Shown: one piece after another, positions 25,001-33,139 of the stretch
Layout: each line of letters begins with the position of its first letter
Position numbering within the stretch: the stretch's first letter is position 1
NCBI RefSeq assembly: GCF_947331445.1
Contig: NZ_CAMZOG010000020.1
Coordinates: 1 to 59,059, forward strand
DNA from: Parendozoicomonas sp. Alg238-R29
GTDB lineage: Bacteria > Pseudomonadota > Gammaproteobacteria > Pseudomonadales > Endozoicomonadaceae
Direction of reading: 5' to 3'
Length of the DNA stretch: 59,059 nt
Made by a program: the position numbers and the translations under genes
Notes under the pieces: generated by a model
The model's input: only the letters and a program-made list of their open reading frames with translations
What the model was told of the DNA's origin: nothing
Database searches by the model: none

Positions 25001-26047
25001 ATGTTTGCCGAGATGAAAAATACACGGACGAGTGAGCTGCACCTCTGGTCCGATGAAGATACAGGTCTTCAGGCTGTTATTGCTATCCACGACGCCAACA
25101 GAGGCCCTGCACTTGGGGGCTGCCGATTGTTCTCCTACAAAAGTTCTGATGACGCTATTCGAGATGCTATCCGTTTAGCTCAAGGCATGAGTTATAAGGC
25201 AGCACTTGCTGGCGTTGAGCAGGGCGGAGGAAAGGCAGTGATTATGGCTCCACGGGAAATACACAACCGCGAAGCCTTGTTTAAAGCCTTCGGTCGTTTT
25301 GTTCACAGTTTGGGTGGGCGTTATATAACGGCTATGGATGTTGGCACTCAGACTCAGGACATGGACACTATTGCCAGCATAACGCCTCATGTTTCCTGTA
25401 CTTCTCAAACCGGTGATCCTGCGCCATACACTGCGCTGGGTGTTTTCAACAGTATTAAAGCAGCGCTGGATGCGAGTCCTGATCTGTCTGGTGATATCAC
25501 CAATAAACGGATTGCTGTTCAAGGGTTGGGTAACGTTGGTTTCGCTCTGTGTGAAATGTTGAGTAATGCAGGAGCTGAACTGATTGTCAGTGATATAGAC
25601 CCAGCCAAAGTTGTTCAGTGTGAGGAATTATTTTCTGCCCGCTCGGTGCCTCCATCAACCATCCTGTCTGTGGAGTGTGATATCTTCAGCCCTTGTGGTA
25701 TGGGCGGGATTCTGCAAACAGATACCGTGAAAGAACTCCATTGCAACGCTATTGTTGGTTCAGCCAATAACCAGCTTGCCACTCCGGAGGCCGGTTTAGC
25801 TCTTCACCGTCAGGGCATACTCTATGCACCGGATTTTTTGGTGAATGCCGGTGGTTTGATTCACGCCTCTCTCTCCCATCGTGGGAGGCCAGCTCAGGAA
25901 ATTAATGAGCGTATCCATGATATTGGAGCAACCCTCGCCAAAATATTCCAGCGACACCGAACCAGCGGTGAACCCGTTAGCCTGATTGCAGACCGCATGG
26001 CTGAGAATTCTCTATACGGGCCAGAACTACTGCAACGCAGCGCATAA
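25001..26047 (+). CDS. ldh: Leucine dehydrogenase (Leu/Val/Ile, NAD-dependent)
   Basis: Deaminates branched-chain amino acids to 2-oxo acids with NAD+, feeding the dehydrogenase complex encoded next. The 348 residues show GPALGGCR at 35-42, the substrate Lys66 in MSYKAALAG and the catalytic Lys78 in GGGKAV, followed by a Rossmann domain with VQGLGNVGF. The length is slightly below Bacillus LeuDH (364). Phenylalanine dehydrogenase is closely related, but the E1 genes immediately downstream favour leucine. The start has GGAGG at 24987-24991, which may be controlled by the leader hairpins. It ends 10 bases before E1-alpha. Confidence 0.9.
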   Translation: MFAEMKNTRTSELHLWSDEDTGLQAVIAIHDANRGPALGGCRLFSYKSSDDAIRDAIRLAQGMSYKAALAGVEQGGGKAVIMAPREIHNREALFKAFGRFVHSLGGRYITAMDVGTQTQDMDTIASITPHVSCTSQTGDPAPYTALGVFNSIKAALDASPDLSGDITNKRIAVQGLGNVGFALCEMLSNAGAELIVSDIDPAKVVQCEELFSARSVPPSTILSVECDIFSPCGMGGILQTDTVKELHCNAIVGSANNQLATPEAGLALHRQGILYAPDFLVNAGGLIHASLSHRGRPAQEINERIHDIGATLAKIFQRHRTSGEPVSLIADRMAENSLYGPELLQRSA

Positions 26048-26057
26048 GGAGAACATC

Positions 26058-27158
26058 ATGCCTACAACACTGGATGGAGGTGGTCTATTCAGGGTTCATA
26101 GCGGTGATGTTCCTTTTGTTCGCTATTTGAATCCTGAAGGTCAACCTACTCAACCTTTGCCCAGCTGGGTAAAGGATGGCCAACAGCTGGTGGCTTACTA
26201 CAAAGCTATGGTGAAAGCCCGGGAAGCCGATCGTAAAGCCATTGCCATGCAACGCACAGGACAAATGGGAACCTATCCCTCTTGTTTAGGGCAGGAAGCG
26301 CCAGGCGTTGTGTATGGATCATTGATGAAGCCGGAAGATGTTCTGGTTCCTTACTACCGAGATCTACCCGGACAACTCTTACGAGGTGTGGAGCTTTCGG
26401 ATATTTATCTGTATTGGGGTGGTGATGAGCAGGGAAGTGCCGGAGCTGGCTACGGACAAGATATGCCCAACTGTGTACCTATTGCGACACAGGCAGGTCA
26501 TGCGGTTGGTATAGCCTCAGCATTTCGTATTCGGGATGAACACCGAGTTGTCGTAATAACCTGCGGCGATGGCGCAACATCCAAAGGCGACTTTCTCGAA
26601 GCTTTAAACCTTGCCGGTGTTTGGCAGTTACCTGTCGTATTTCTTGTTGTGAACAATCAGTGGGCGATTTCCGTTCCCCGCCATGCACAGTGTGGTGGTG
26701 TTACTCTCGCGCAAAAAGGTGCCGGTGCCGGGCTTCCCTGTGTTCAGGTTGATGGTAATGATGTGATTGCACTGCATGAGGTTATTGGTTCTTCCATTGA
26801 ACGTGCCCGGGCAGGAAAGGGTGCAGTTGTGATCGAAGCGGTTACCTATCGGTTATGTGATCACACAACAGCAGATGATGCGACGCGTTATCGTGAGAAC
26901 GATGAAGTTCACAAGGCTTGGGAAGAAGAACCGGTGAAACGATTGCAAGCCTACCTTCACGAGCAAGGATTATGGACTCCGGAGCAGGAGAAAAGTCTTC
27001 AGAAGCAAATCACTCAGGATATCCACAGGGCAGTAGAAACATATCAAGCTACGCCCTTACAGTCGGTGTCTGAATTGTTTGATTATCACTACGCTGAAAC
27101 ACCGAAAGGTCTGCGGCAGCAAATGGAAGAAATGCTGGGAGGGCAGAATCATGAGTGA
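26058..27158 (+). CDS. bkdA1: Branched-chain 2-oxoacid dehydrogenase E1 alpha
   Basis: With E1-beta this subunit decarboxylates branched-chain 2-oxo acids using thiamine diphosphate. From the ATG at 26058 (AAGGAG at 26046-26051) it has 366 residues. The thiamine site GDGATSKGDF starts at 170 and ends with NNQWAISVP at 199-207; MGTYPSCLGQEA and VPYYRDLPG precede it. The family also includes pyruvate E1 alpha of the Gram-positive type, but the preceding leucine dehydrogenase supports branched-chain substrates. Its end overlaps the E1-beta start by 8 bases. Confidence 0.88.
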   Translation: MPTTLDGGGLFRVHSGDVPFVRYLNPEGQPTQPLPSWVKDGQQLVAYYKAMVKAREADRKAIAMQRTGQMGTYPSCLGQEAPGVVYGSLMKPEDVLVPYYRDLPGQLLRGVELSDIYLYWGGDEQGSAGAGYGQDMPNCVPIATQAGHAVGIASAFRIRDEHRVVVITCGDGATSKGDFLEALNLAGVWQLPVVFLVVNNQWAISVPRHAQCGGVTLAQKGAGAGLPCVQVDGNDVIALHEVIGSSIERARAGKGAVVIEAVTYRLCDHTTADDATRYRENDEVHKAWEEEPVKRLQAYLHEQGLWTPEQEKSLQKQITQDIHRAVETYQATPLQSVSELFDYHYAETPKGLRQQMEEMLGGQNHE

Positions 27159-28125
27159 TGATAAAAAAACTCTGGTAGAAGCCGTAAACCTTGCACTTGA
27201 CCATGCTTTGGCTGACGACAAAGACGTTGTTCTTCTGGGAGAGGACGTTGGCACCAATGGCGGGGTGTTTCGAGCCACTCAGAATTTAAAACAAAAGTAT
27301 GGTTTGAAGCGAGTAATGGATACCCCGCTGGCAGAAACATTAATTGCTGGTATGACTGTTGGTATGGCGACGCAGGGCTTAAAGCCTGTGGCTGAAATCC
27401 AGTTTATGGGGTTTATCTTCGCCTGCATGGAGCAGCTGGTAGGGCATGCTGCCCGTATGAGAAACCGAACCCGTGGTCGTTTAACCTGCCCAATGGTTAT
27501 GCGTGCTCCCTTTGGTGGCGGCATCCATGCTCCCGAGCATCACTCTGAAAGTACAGAGGCATTGTTTGCTCATATTCCTGGTTTGCGGGTAGTCATTCCG
27601 TCTTCACCAGTGCGAGCTTATGGTTTGCTTCGTTCGGCTATCGATAACCCTGATCCGGTTCTGTTTCTTGAGCCCAAGCGTATTTATCGGGTGCAGAAAC
27701 AAACTCTGCCTGAAGCCGGAAGTCGCCTACCTCTGGATACCTGTTTCACCCTACGAGAAGGAAGTGATCTGACACTGGTTACCTGGGGAGCTTGTGTGCG
27801 GGAATGTCAGGAAGCTGCAAGAAAACTTGCCAAAGGGGGAATAAGTGTAGAGCTGGTTGATGTGGCAACAATCAAACCCTTGGATATGGATACCATTCTG
27901 GCATCCGTACGCAAAACCGGCCGTTGTGTCATTGTGCATGAAGCTGCCAGAAGCTTTGGTGTTGGAGCAGAGATTGCGGCGAGGGTTTCAACAGAGTTGT
28001 TTCATGAACTGCGAGCACCGGTGCAGCGAGTAGCTGGGTATGACATAACGATGCCGTACTACCGGATGGAAGATCACTATATGCCAAGCTGTGAACGCAT
28101 AATGTCTGCGTGCAGTCGTTTATAG
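27151..28125 (+). CDS. bkdA2: Branched-chain 2-oxoacid dehydrogenase E1 beta
   Basis: The 324-residue beta subunit of E1, which completes the thiamine diphosphate site and binds E2. Visible are the N-terminal TLVEAVNLALDHAL, GEDVGTNGGVFRAT (with the Glu that activates thiamine), the central RAPFGGGIHAPEHHSES and the C-terminal transketolase domain with LVTWGACVRECQEAA. The ATG at 27151 lies within the end of E1-alpha, with GGGAGGG upstream. In Pseudomonas, E2 and E3 follow directly; here the next gene is on the other strand and E2 lies 5 kb away. Confidence 0.88.
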   Translation: MSDDKKTLVEAVNLALDHALADDKDVVLLGEDVGTNGGVFRATQNLKQKYGLKRVMDTPLAETLIAGMTVGMATQGLKPVAEIQFMGFIFACMEQLVGHAARMRNRTRGRLTCPMVMRAPFGGGIHAPEHHSESTEALFAHIPGLRVVIPSSPVRAYGLLRSAIDNPDPVLFLEPKRIYRVQKQTLPEAGSRLPLDTCFTLREGSDLTLVTWGACVRECQEAARKLAKGGISVELVDVATIKPLDMDTILASVRKTGRCVIVHEAARSFGVGAEIAARVSTELFHELRAPVQRVAGYDITMPYYRMEDHYMPSCERIMSACSRL

Positions 28126-28207
28126 TGTAAACAACTGTGTTCATCGCTCGGCTCTGACTGGCTGTAGATATTCAACCCGCTTGAGTGGCAAGGTAAGCCT
28201 TTCCTCC

Positions 28208-29188
28208 TTATTTCAGATCTGTCTTAGTAAACTGATTTACAAGATCAGGTAGACCTTTAGATTGAGGGAATTCGAAACCTATAGGAAATTGAATACTCCT
28301 TTGTAGGTTGGTCTTGGCTTGATTTATCTGACTTTGGTCTCCTTCTGTATGAGCATCAATATATGCATAGTATGCACTCATCGCCTCAGCAGGGTCTGCA
28401 CCTGCATTAAGTTGCCCGGTGAGGTAAAAATCAGGACTCATTTCCAGTTTAAAAGAGTTGGATGTGGGGTTTTCTACAGAAACTGATTTCGCAGATTTCA
28501 GCCATACCAAGGTGATTTTCTTTTCCAGAGGAGTGGGTTCCGCGAGAAGGGAAGACCCGGTGCAAAGCTGTTGAACATAATTTGTGTTGATGAAGTGGAG
28601 GGTGGCCTTTTGTAATTCATCGGTGATGGATTGTGCGTCAGCTGCTTCCATAGTGAATGTTGCGATGAAACCGTTTGGTAGGTCAGAGTCAGATTCCTGC
28701 CCTGGCTTAAGAAGCCAATTCTCGAGGCACTTATCTGCGGCATCATGATCACGAAAAACGGACGTGTCGAAAATGTAAAATTGGGTTTTACCATCCCGGA
28801 TAATCATTGTGGCACTATGTTCCATCTTTTTGAAAAGTTCTTGTTTCTGGCTATCTGTCAGGTCGAAATTTGAACCCAGAAGGTTAATAAAACTTGAGAT
28901 GGTAAGTGGTGATGAGCAAACGCTCGGCAATACTGGTTTGGGACTGAGAGATAGAGAGCGATAGTTGAGATCCCTGTTGTACGGGGGGCGATATTTTTTG
29001 GTTGAGTCTTCCGAACAATGTGCTCGATGGGAGTGGGTTATTTTTGAATGATGCTTGACGGTGTGTTGGTAAGAGCCAAAGGTAACACCTTGGGATGAAC
29101 TCTCTTCCTGGCTCTTTATCTTTGTTTGACTATTAGGAGAGACAACGGAATTTACTGAACTCCAAAGCTTTTTAGATGAGTGATCCAT
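28208..29188 (-). CDS. Orphan protein with Ser-rich disordered N-terminus, function unknown
   Basis: 326 residues with no recognised family. The first 90 residues are low-complexity, rich in Ser, Lys and His (SSKKLWSSVNSVVS, QEESSSQG, HHSKITHSH) and look disordered. From about residue 95 the chain becomes ordered-looking: SFINLLGSNFDLTDSQKQEL, MIIRDGKTQFYIFDTSVF, then helices ending in FEFPQSKGLPDLV. There is no signal peptide or membrane span. This build, a disordered Ser-rich head on a globular body, is common in proteins secreted by type III or IV systems in host-associated bacteria, but no secretion genes are near, so that is speculation. It separates E1 from E2 and lies on the opposite strand. 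Confidence 0.6.
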   Translation of the reverse strand: MDHSSKKLWSSVNSVVSPNSQTKIKSQEESSSQGVTFGSYQHTVKHHSKITHSHRAHCSEDSTKKYRPPYNRDLNYRSLSLSPKPVLPSVCSSPLTISSFINLLGSNFDLTDSQKQELFKKMEHSATMIIRDGKTQFYIFDTSVFRDHDAADKCLENWLLKPGQESDSDLPNGFIATFTMEAADAQSITDELQKATLHFINTNYVQQLCTGSSLLAEPTPLEKKITLVWLKSAKSVSVENPTSNSFKLEMSPDFYLTGQLNAGADPAEAMSAYYAYIDAHTEGDQSQINQAKTNLQRSIQFPIGFEFPQSKGLPDLVNQFTKTDLK

Positions 29189-29310
29189 ATTACTCTTTTT
29201 CTCAAATTAGTTATCGAGTTTTTTGGAAATTGAGAGGCAGGTTAAGTTCTCGGGTTTTGGTTAATAGTTTGGTTTGCTTTACATGCCTGTTTATGAATCA
29301 GGAGTCATGC

Positions 29311-29330
29311 AGGCTGGCCGGAGCCAGCCT
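29311..29330 (-). terminator. Hairpin after the MFS transporter gene
   Basis: AGGCTGGC (29311-29318) pairs perfectly with GCCAGCCT (29323-29330) around the tetraloop CGGA. It is 10 bases beyond the stop of the minus-strand transporter. There is no T tract, so termination is inferred from position and stability. Confidence 0.5.
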
Positions 29331-29339
29331 TAAGAAGAG

Positions 29340-30518
29340 TCAGGAAAAAGAAGTTTGGGTAGGTTTGTTATCTGGCCATCCTGACAGGCGGGTCAGGCTA
29401 AGGGCGAATATAACGATAAGCGCACCAATCCATGGGGTATCCATCAGAGTCATATCTGAGACCACATGGCCGCCAATAATGGAACCGACAGCGATACCAA
29501 TATTGAAAGCAGCAATGTTAAGGCCAGAGGCAACATCTACAGCTTTGGGCGTATATTTGGTGGCCAGCTTAACCACATAAACCTGCAAACCCGGAACATT
29601 TCCAAAAGCGAACCCACCCCAAACCAAAACTGTTAATACAGCGGTTACAGGGTGACCAGCGGTAAAGGTGAATACGAAAAGTATAAGGGCGAGCATGCCA
29701 TAAATAACTGTTAACGCATGTACAGGGCCTTTTCGGTCTGCCAGCTTACCACCCCAGATATTACCCACAGCAACCGAAACACCGTATACAAGCATTACCA
29801 GGCTGACAGCATTGGATTGAAAACCCGATACCTGTTCAAGAATTGGAGCAATATAAGTAAAGGCAGCGAAGGTTCCGCCATAACCAGCAGCTGTCATTGC
29901 GTATACCAATAGCAGACGAGGATGGGTTAAAACTTGAAGCTGGTCTCTGATACGTGCTGGGGCTGCCTGTTTCAGGTTGCGAGGCACCAGCATTGCACTA
30001 CCTGCAAGAGCAATAACGCCCAGAATTGATACCACCATAAAGGTTGCACGCCAGCCAAGCATCTGGCCGATCCAGGTGCCCAGAGGTACGCCGGTTACCA
30101 GAGCAACAGTAAGGCCAGTGAACATAATGGCAATGGCGCTGGCTTCTTTCTCTTTAGCAACCAGACTGGTGGCAATAGTTGAACCAATGGAGAAGAAAAC
30201 GCCATGGGCCAGCCCCGTAAGAATTCGGGCCACAATCAATGAGCTGTATCCGGGAGCCTTCCATGCCAGCAAATTACCAATAATAAAAAGTCCCATCAGA
30301 GAAAGCAGTACACTCTTTCTGTTCCAGCGGTTTGTTAAAGCAGTCAGTACCGGTGCCCCAATGGCGACACCAAAAGCATAAAGGCTGACCAGCAGTCCAG
30401 CGGATGGCAGGGATACATGAAGATCCTGAGCAATGGTTGGTAGCAGGCCGACAATAACGAATTCAGTTGTTCCTATAGCAAAGGCACTGAGCGTCAGCGC
30501 CAAGAGAGCAATTGGCAT
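29340..30518 (-). CDS. MFS transporter of the AraJ/YdhP sugar-efflux type
   Basis: A 12-segment major facilitator protein of 392 residues. It opens with LLALTLSAFAIGTTEFVIVGLLP, the hallmark of the AraJ/YdhP/YdeA efflux subfamily, and carries TNRWNRKSVLL as its A-motif loop. The GRILTG-like ARILTGLAHGVFFSIG and the MFTGLTVALVTGVPLGT C-motif support drug/H+ antiport. The substrate is unknown. The ATG at 30518 is used here; a GTG at 30527 is an alternative. It is divergent from a LysR gene that probably controls it. Confidence 0.88.
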   Translation of the reverse strand: MPIALLALTLSAFAIGTTEFVIVGLLPTIAQDLHVSLPSAGLLVSLYAFGVAIGAPVLTALTNRWNRKSVLLSLMGLFIIGNLLAWKAPGYSSLIVARILTGLAHGVFFSIGSTIATSLVAKEKEASAIAIMFTGLTVALVTGVPLGTWIGQMLGWRATFMVVSILGVIALAGSAMLVPRNLKQAAPARIRDQLQVLTHPRLLLVYAMTAAGYGGTFAAFTYIAPILEQVSGFQSNAVSLVMLVYGVSVAVGNIWGGKLADRKGPVHALTVIYGMLALILFVFTFTAGHPVTAVLTVLVWGGFAFGNVPGLQVYVVKLATKYTPKAVDVASGLNIAAFNIGIAVGSIIGGHVVSDMTLMDTPWIGALIVIFALSLTRLSGWPDNKPTQTSFS

Positions 30519-30619
30519 AAGATGCACTCGGCATGAGTTAAGATGGTACGCATTGTGCGGATTGTTTCTTGTGTGAAAAACAGCATTAATGGCAGATTAC
30601 TTTTGTTGTTGTGACATAA

Positions 30620-31498
30620 ATGACTCGTTCTGATGATCTTGAAATTTTGATTGCGGTTGCCGATTTGGGCAGTTTTTCCCGAACAGCTGAGATGCTGGAT
30701 GTTCAGGTGGCTAAGGTTTCCCGCACAGTTGCTCGCGTTGAACAACAGTTGGGGATAACGCTTTTCCAAAGAACCACCCGCCGGGTGGAACTGACGGAAG
30801 AAGGGAGAGGTTTTCTCAATATCTGTCGTGTAGGGTTGGGAAAAATTGTGGAGGCAGAAGAATGGTTGAAGTCTCGGCAGGAAGCCCCTTCCGGTAAGTT
30901 ACGCATTAACGCTGCCAGCCCTTTCATCCAGCATCAACTAGTGGGTTTGATCGCAGGGTTTAATGATCTTTATCCACACATCAGTGTTGAACTGCAAACC
31001 GGGGAAAGTATTGTCGACTTGTTGGAGAAGAGAACTGACGTTGCCATCCGGCTTGGTGCTCTCAGCGACTCTACACTTTATTCGCGTATGTTAGGGCGTT
31101 CGCCTCTGTATCTTGTTGGCAGCCCCGATTATTTCAGCCGCTATGGAATGCCCAAAACAGCTACTGAGTTAAGACATCATCGTATCTTAGGTTTTATTGC
31201 GCCAACAGCTCTTAATCATTGGCCTGTTGGCAGTGGTGTAGAGATTGAACCGGATACATCGTCAAGCAATGGAGAGATTCTTCGTCAGCTATGCCTTGCG
31301 GGTAATGGTATTGCCTGCCTGTCGAACTTTATGGTGCACAAAGATCTTTGCAACGGTGATCTGGTGAAGGTGTTAGAGGCAGACATGATTTCTCCACATC
31401 CACGAGAACAAGTGCAGGCTGTTTATTATCGTAATACTGCGCTGGCAAGCAGGATTAGTGTATTCCTGGACTTTATATCGGATTGTTTAGAATTGTAG
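30620..31498 (+). CDS. LysR family regulator
   Basis: 292 residues with an N-terminal winged helix-turn-helix (DDLEILIAVADLGSFSRTAE, then VAKVSRTVARVEQQLGITLF and QRTTRRVELTEEG) and a C-terminal periplasmic-binding-like effector domain. The wording GSFSRTAEMLDVQVAKVSRT and the absence of Cys pairs place it in the large CrgA/DsdC-like branch. It is divergent from the MFS efflux gene with a gap of about 100 bases, the usual regulator-target arrangement. The inducer is unknown. Confidence 0.9.
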   Translation: MTRSDDLEILIAVADLGSFSRTAEMLDVQVAKVSRTVARVEQQLGITLFQRTTRRVELTEEGRGFLNICRVGLGKIVEAEEWLKSRQEAPSGKLRINAASPFIQHQLVGLIAGFNDLYPHISVELQTGESIVDLLEKRTDVAIRLGALSDSTLYSRMLGRSPLYLVGSPDYFSRYGMPKTATELRHHRILGFIAPTALNHWPVGSGVEIEPDTSSSNGEILRQLCLAGNGIACLSNFMVHKDLCNGDLVKVLEADMISPHPREQVQAVYYRNTALASRISVFLDFISDCLEL

Positions 31499-31542
31499 GA
31501 AATCAGGGCATTTGCAATTGCGAATGCCTTGGATGGTAAAGG

Positions 31543-31761
31543 TTATGAGTTGGCCGTTTTACTGACAGGGGATTCCATCAGTACAACAGCTAGGAAACCA
31601 AGAAACAGCGATAACGCAATGACTAGAAATGAATCGCTAAATGCCATAATTCCTGCGTCTCTTAGCACCTGCCGTATAACTAGCACCTGCCGTATAACTA
31701 GCGCCAGATTCTGTTGCAGGGAGAGATGGAAAGTATGTTGGGGTAAATAGCTGGTATTTAT
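31543..31761 (-). pseudogene. C-terminal remnant of a DHA2-type (EmrB/QacA) transporter
   Basis: On the minus strand an open stretch of 72 codons ends at 31543. It reads LSLQQNLALVIRQV, a second LVIRQV, then LRDAGIMAFSDSFLVIAL and a final membrane segment ending VVLMESP. The pattern of a helix before (M)AxxDxFLxxAL and one last hydrophobic span is the usual C-terminus of 14-segment DHA2 efflux pumps. Nothing upstream continues the protein, so it looks like a leftover end. Alternatively the ATG at 31647, with AGGA five bases before it, could express a 34-residue single-span membrane peptide. No other gene is visible between 31499 and 31870. Confidence 0.45.
31663..31698. repeat. 18-bp tandem duplication
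   Basis: The unit TAGCACCTGCCGTATAAC occurs twice in a row (31663-31680 and 31681-31698) with no mismatch, followed by a partial third copy (TAGC). In the minus-strand transporter remnant it adds six codons (repeating LVIRQV) and keeps frame. Confidence 0.9.
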
Positions 31762-31883
31762 CTAATCAGAAAGTAGGGTGTTTTTTGCTGCGGGCTCAAA
31801 AGTCATTTGTATTTTCCAGTATGTTTTACACCCGCGTGCCAGAATAGACTGCCCACAAGTTCCTACTTGTGGAGATGTCTGCG

Positions 31884-32978
31884 ATGACTGCAACGCTGTT
31901 CTCACCGATCAAACTTGGCAACCATTCTCTGAATAACCGGATTGTGATGCCACCTATGACCCGCTCCCGTGCAACCCAGCCGGGCAATATCGCAAACGAT
32001 ATGATGGCGGAATACTACGGTCAGCGTGCTTCTGCGGGGCTGATTATTGGGGAAGGTACCCAAATTGCTGGGAATGGTCAGGGTTATGCGTGGACTCCTG
32101 GTATTTACACACAGGAACAGATAGTCGGCTGGAAGAAAGTTACCGACGCTGTGCACGCAGAAGGTGGCGTAATCTTCGCTCAACTCTGGCACGTTGGCCG
32201 TGTGACTCACCCGGATAATATCGGTGGTCAGCAGCCTATTTCCTGCTCTGCTATCCGTGCGGAAGGGGTAAAAGTCTTTATCGACAATGGTTCCGATGCT
32301 CCCGGTTTTGTTGATGTTGTTGAGCCTCGTGAAATGGCTCTGGAAGATATTTCTGAAGTTATTGAGCAGTATCGTCAGGCCGCATTGAATGCTGTTGAAG
32401 CAGGCTTCGATGGTATTGAATTGCATGCGGCTAATGGTTATCTGGTCAACCAGTTTATGGATTCCGAATCAAACGCTCGCACTGACCAGTACGGTGGCAG
32501 CCTGGAGAATCGTCTGCGCTTCATGGATGAAGTGGTCGCTGCAATGGTTACTGCTATTGGGGCAGAAAAGGTTGGGGTGCGTCTGGCTCCATTGACCACT
32601 CTGAACGGCACTGTGGATGCGAACCCTGAAGAAACCTATGTAGAAGCTGCGCGTGTACTGAACAAGCATAAGATTGCTTTCCTGCACATTGCCGAAGCTG
32701 ACTGGGATGATGCGCCGCTGATGCCTGTATCTTTCAAGAAAGCTGTTCGTGAAGTCTTTGAAGGTGTGACCATTTATGCAGGTAAGTACACTCCGGAAAC
32801 GGCTCAGAAAGCTCTGGATGAAGGTTGGGCTGATATGATTGGCTTTGGCCGCCCATTCATTTCTAACCCTGATTTGCCTACACGTATCCAGAACCACTGG
32901 GGGTGGGCTGCTCACGATCCTGATACCCTGTTTGGTGGTCGGGAGAAAGGCTTGACTGATTACGCCACTTACCAGTAA
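31884..32978 (+). CDS. nemA: Old yellow enzyme family NADPH:flavin oxidoreductase (NemA-like)
   Basis: An FMN enzyme that reduces activated C=C bonds, N-ethylmaleimide, quinones or nitro-compounds with NADPH. From the ATG at 31884 (GGAG at 31871-31874) it has 364 residues, as expected. FMN and substrate residues are in PPMTRSRA, the active-site pair His181/Asn184 in LHAANGYL, and the end motif IGFGRPFISNPDLPTRI. An ATG at 31875 is an alternative start. It follows the LysR gene on the same strand, but the remnant transporter lies between, so shared control is uncertain. Confidence 0.92.
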   Translation: MTATLFSPIKLGNHSLNNRIVMPPMTRSRATQPGNIANDMMAEYYGQRASAGLIIGEGTQIAGNGQGYAWTPGIYTQEQIVGWKKVTDAVHAEGGVIFAQLWHVGRVTHPDNIGGQQPISCSAIRAEGVKVFIDNGSDAPGFVDVVEPREMALEDISEVIEQYRQAALNAVEAGFDGIELHAANGYLVNQFMDSESNARTDQYGGSLENRLRFMDEVVAAMVTAIGAEKVGVRLAPLTTLNGTVDANPEETYVEAARVLNKHKIAFLHIAEADWDDAPLMPVSFKKAVREVFEGVTIYAGKYTPETAQKALDEGWADMIGFGRPFISNPDLPTRIQNHWGWAAHDPDTLFGGREKGLTDYATYQ

Positions 32979-32998
32979 TTATTCCCGTCGCAATGCCC

Positions 32999-33035
32999 AT
33001 GAAATCTGGAGATCATCTCTGGATTTCATTTTTAT
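32999..33035 (+). terminator. Rho-independent terminator after nemA
   Basis: ATGAAATC (32999-33006) pairs with GATTTCAT (33022-33029), with AGAT/ATCT pairing inside, followed directly by a run of T (TTTTTATT). It separates nemA from the E2 gene. Confidence 0.75.
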
Positions 33036-33139
33036 TACTTCAATTCGCTTTTGCATATCAAATATTTATTACTAATCTGAATAAAGAGAGCTTTTAAAAA
33101 TATAAGCGTCTGTGATTGAAGCCATCACGGAGGGATGCC

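Noticed and set aside
31529-31750. 73-codon plus-strand frame with repeated STCRIT
   Set aside because: The repeat is the 18-bp duplication read in a non-coding frame. The minus strand gives the transporter-like translation.
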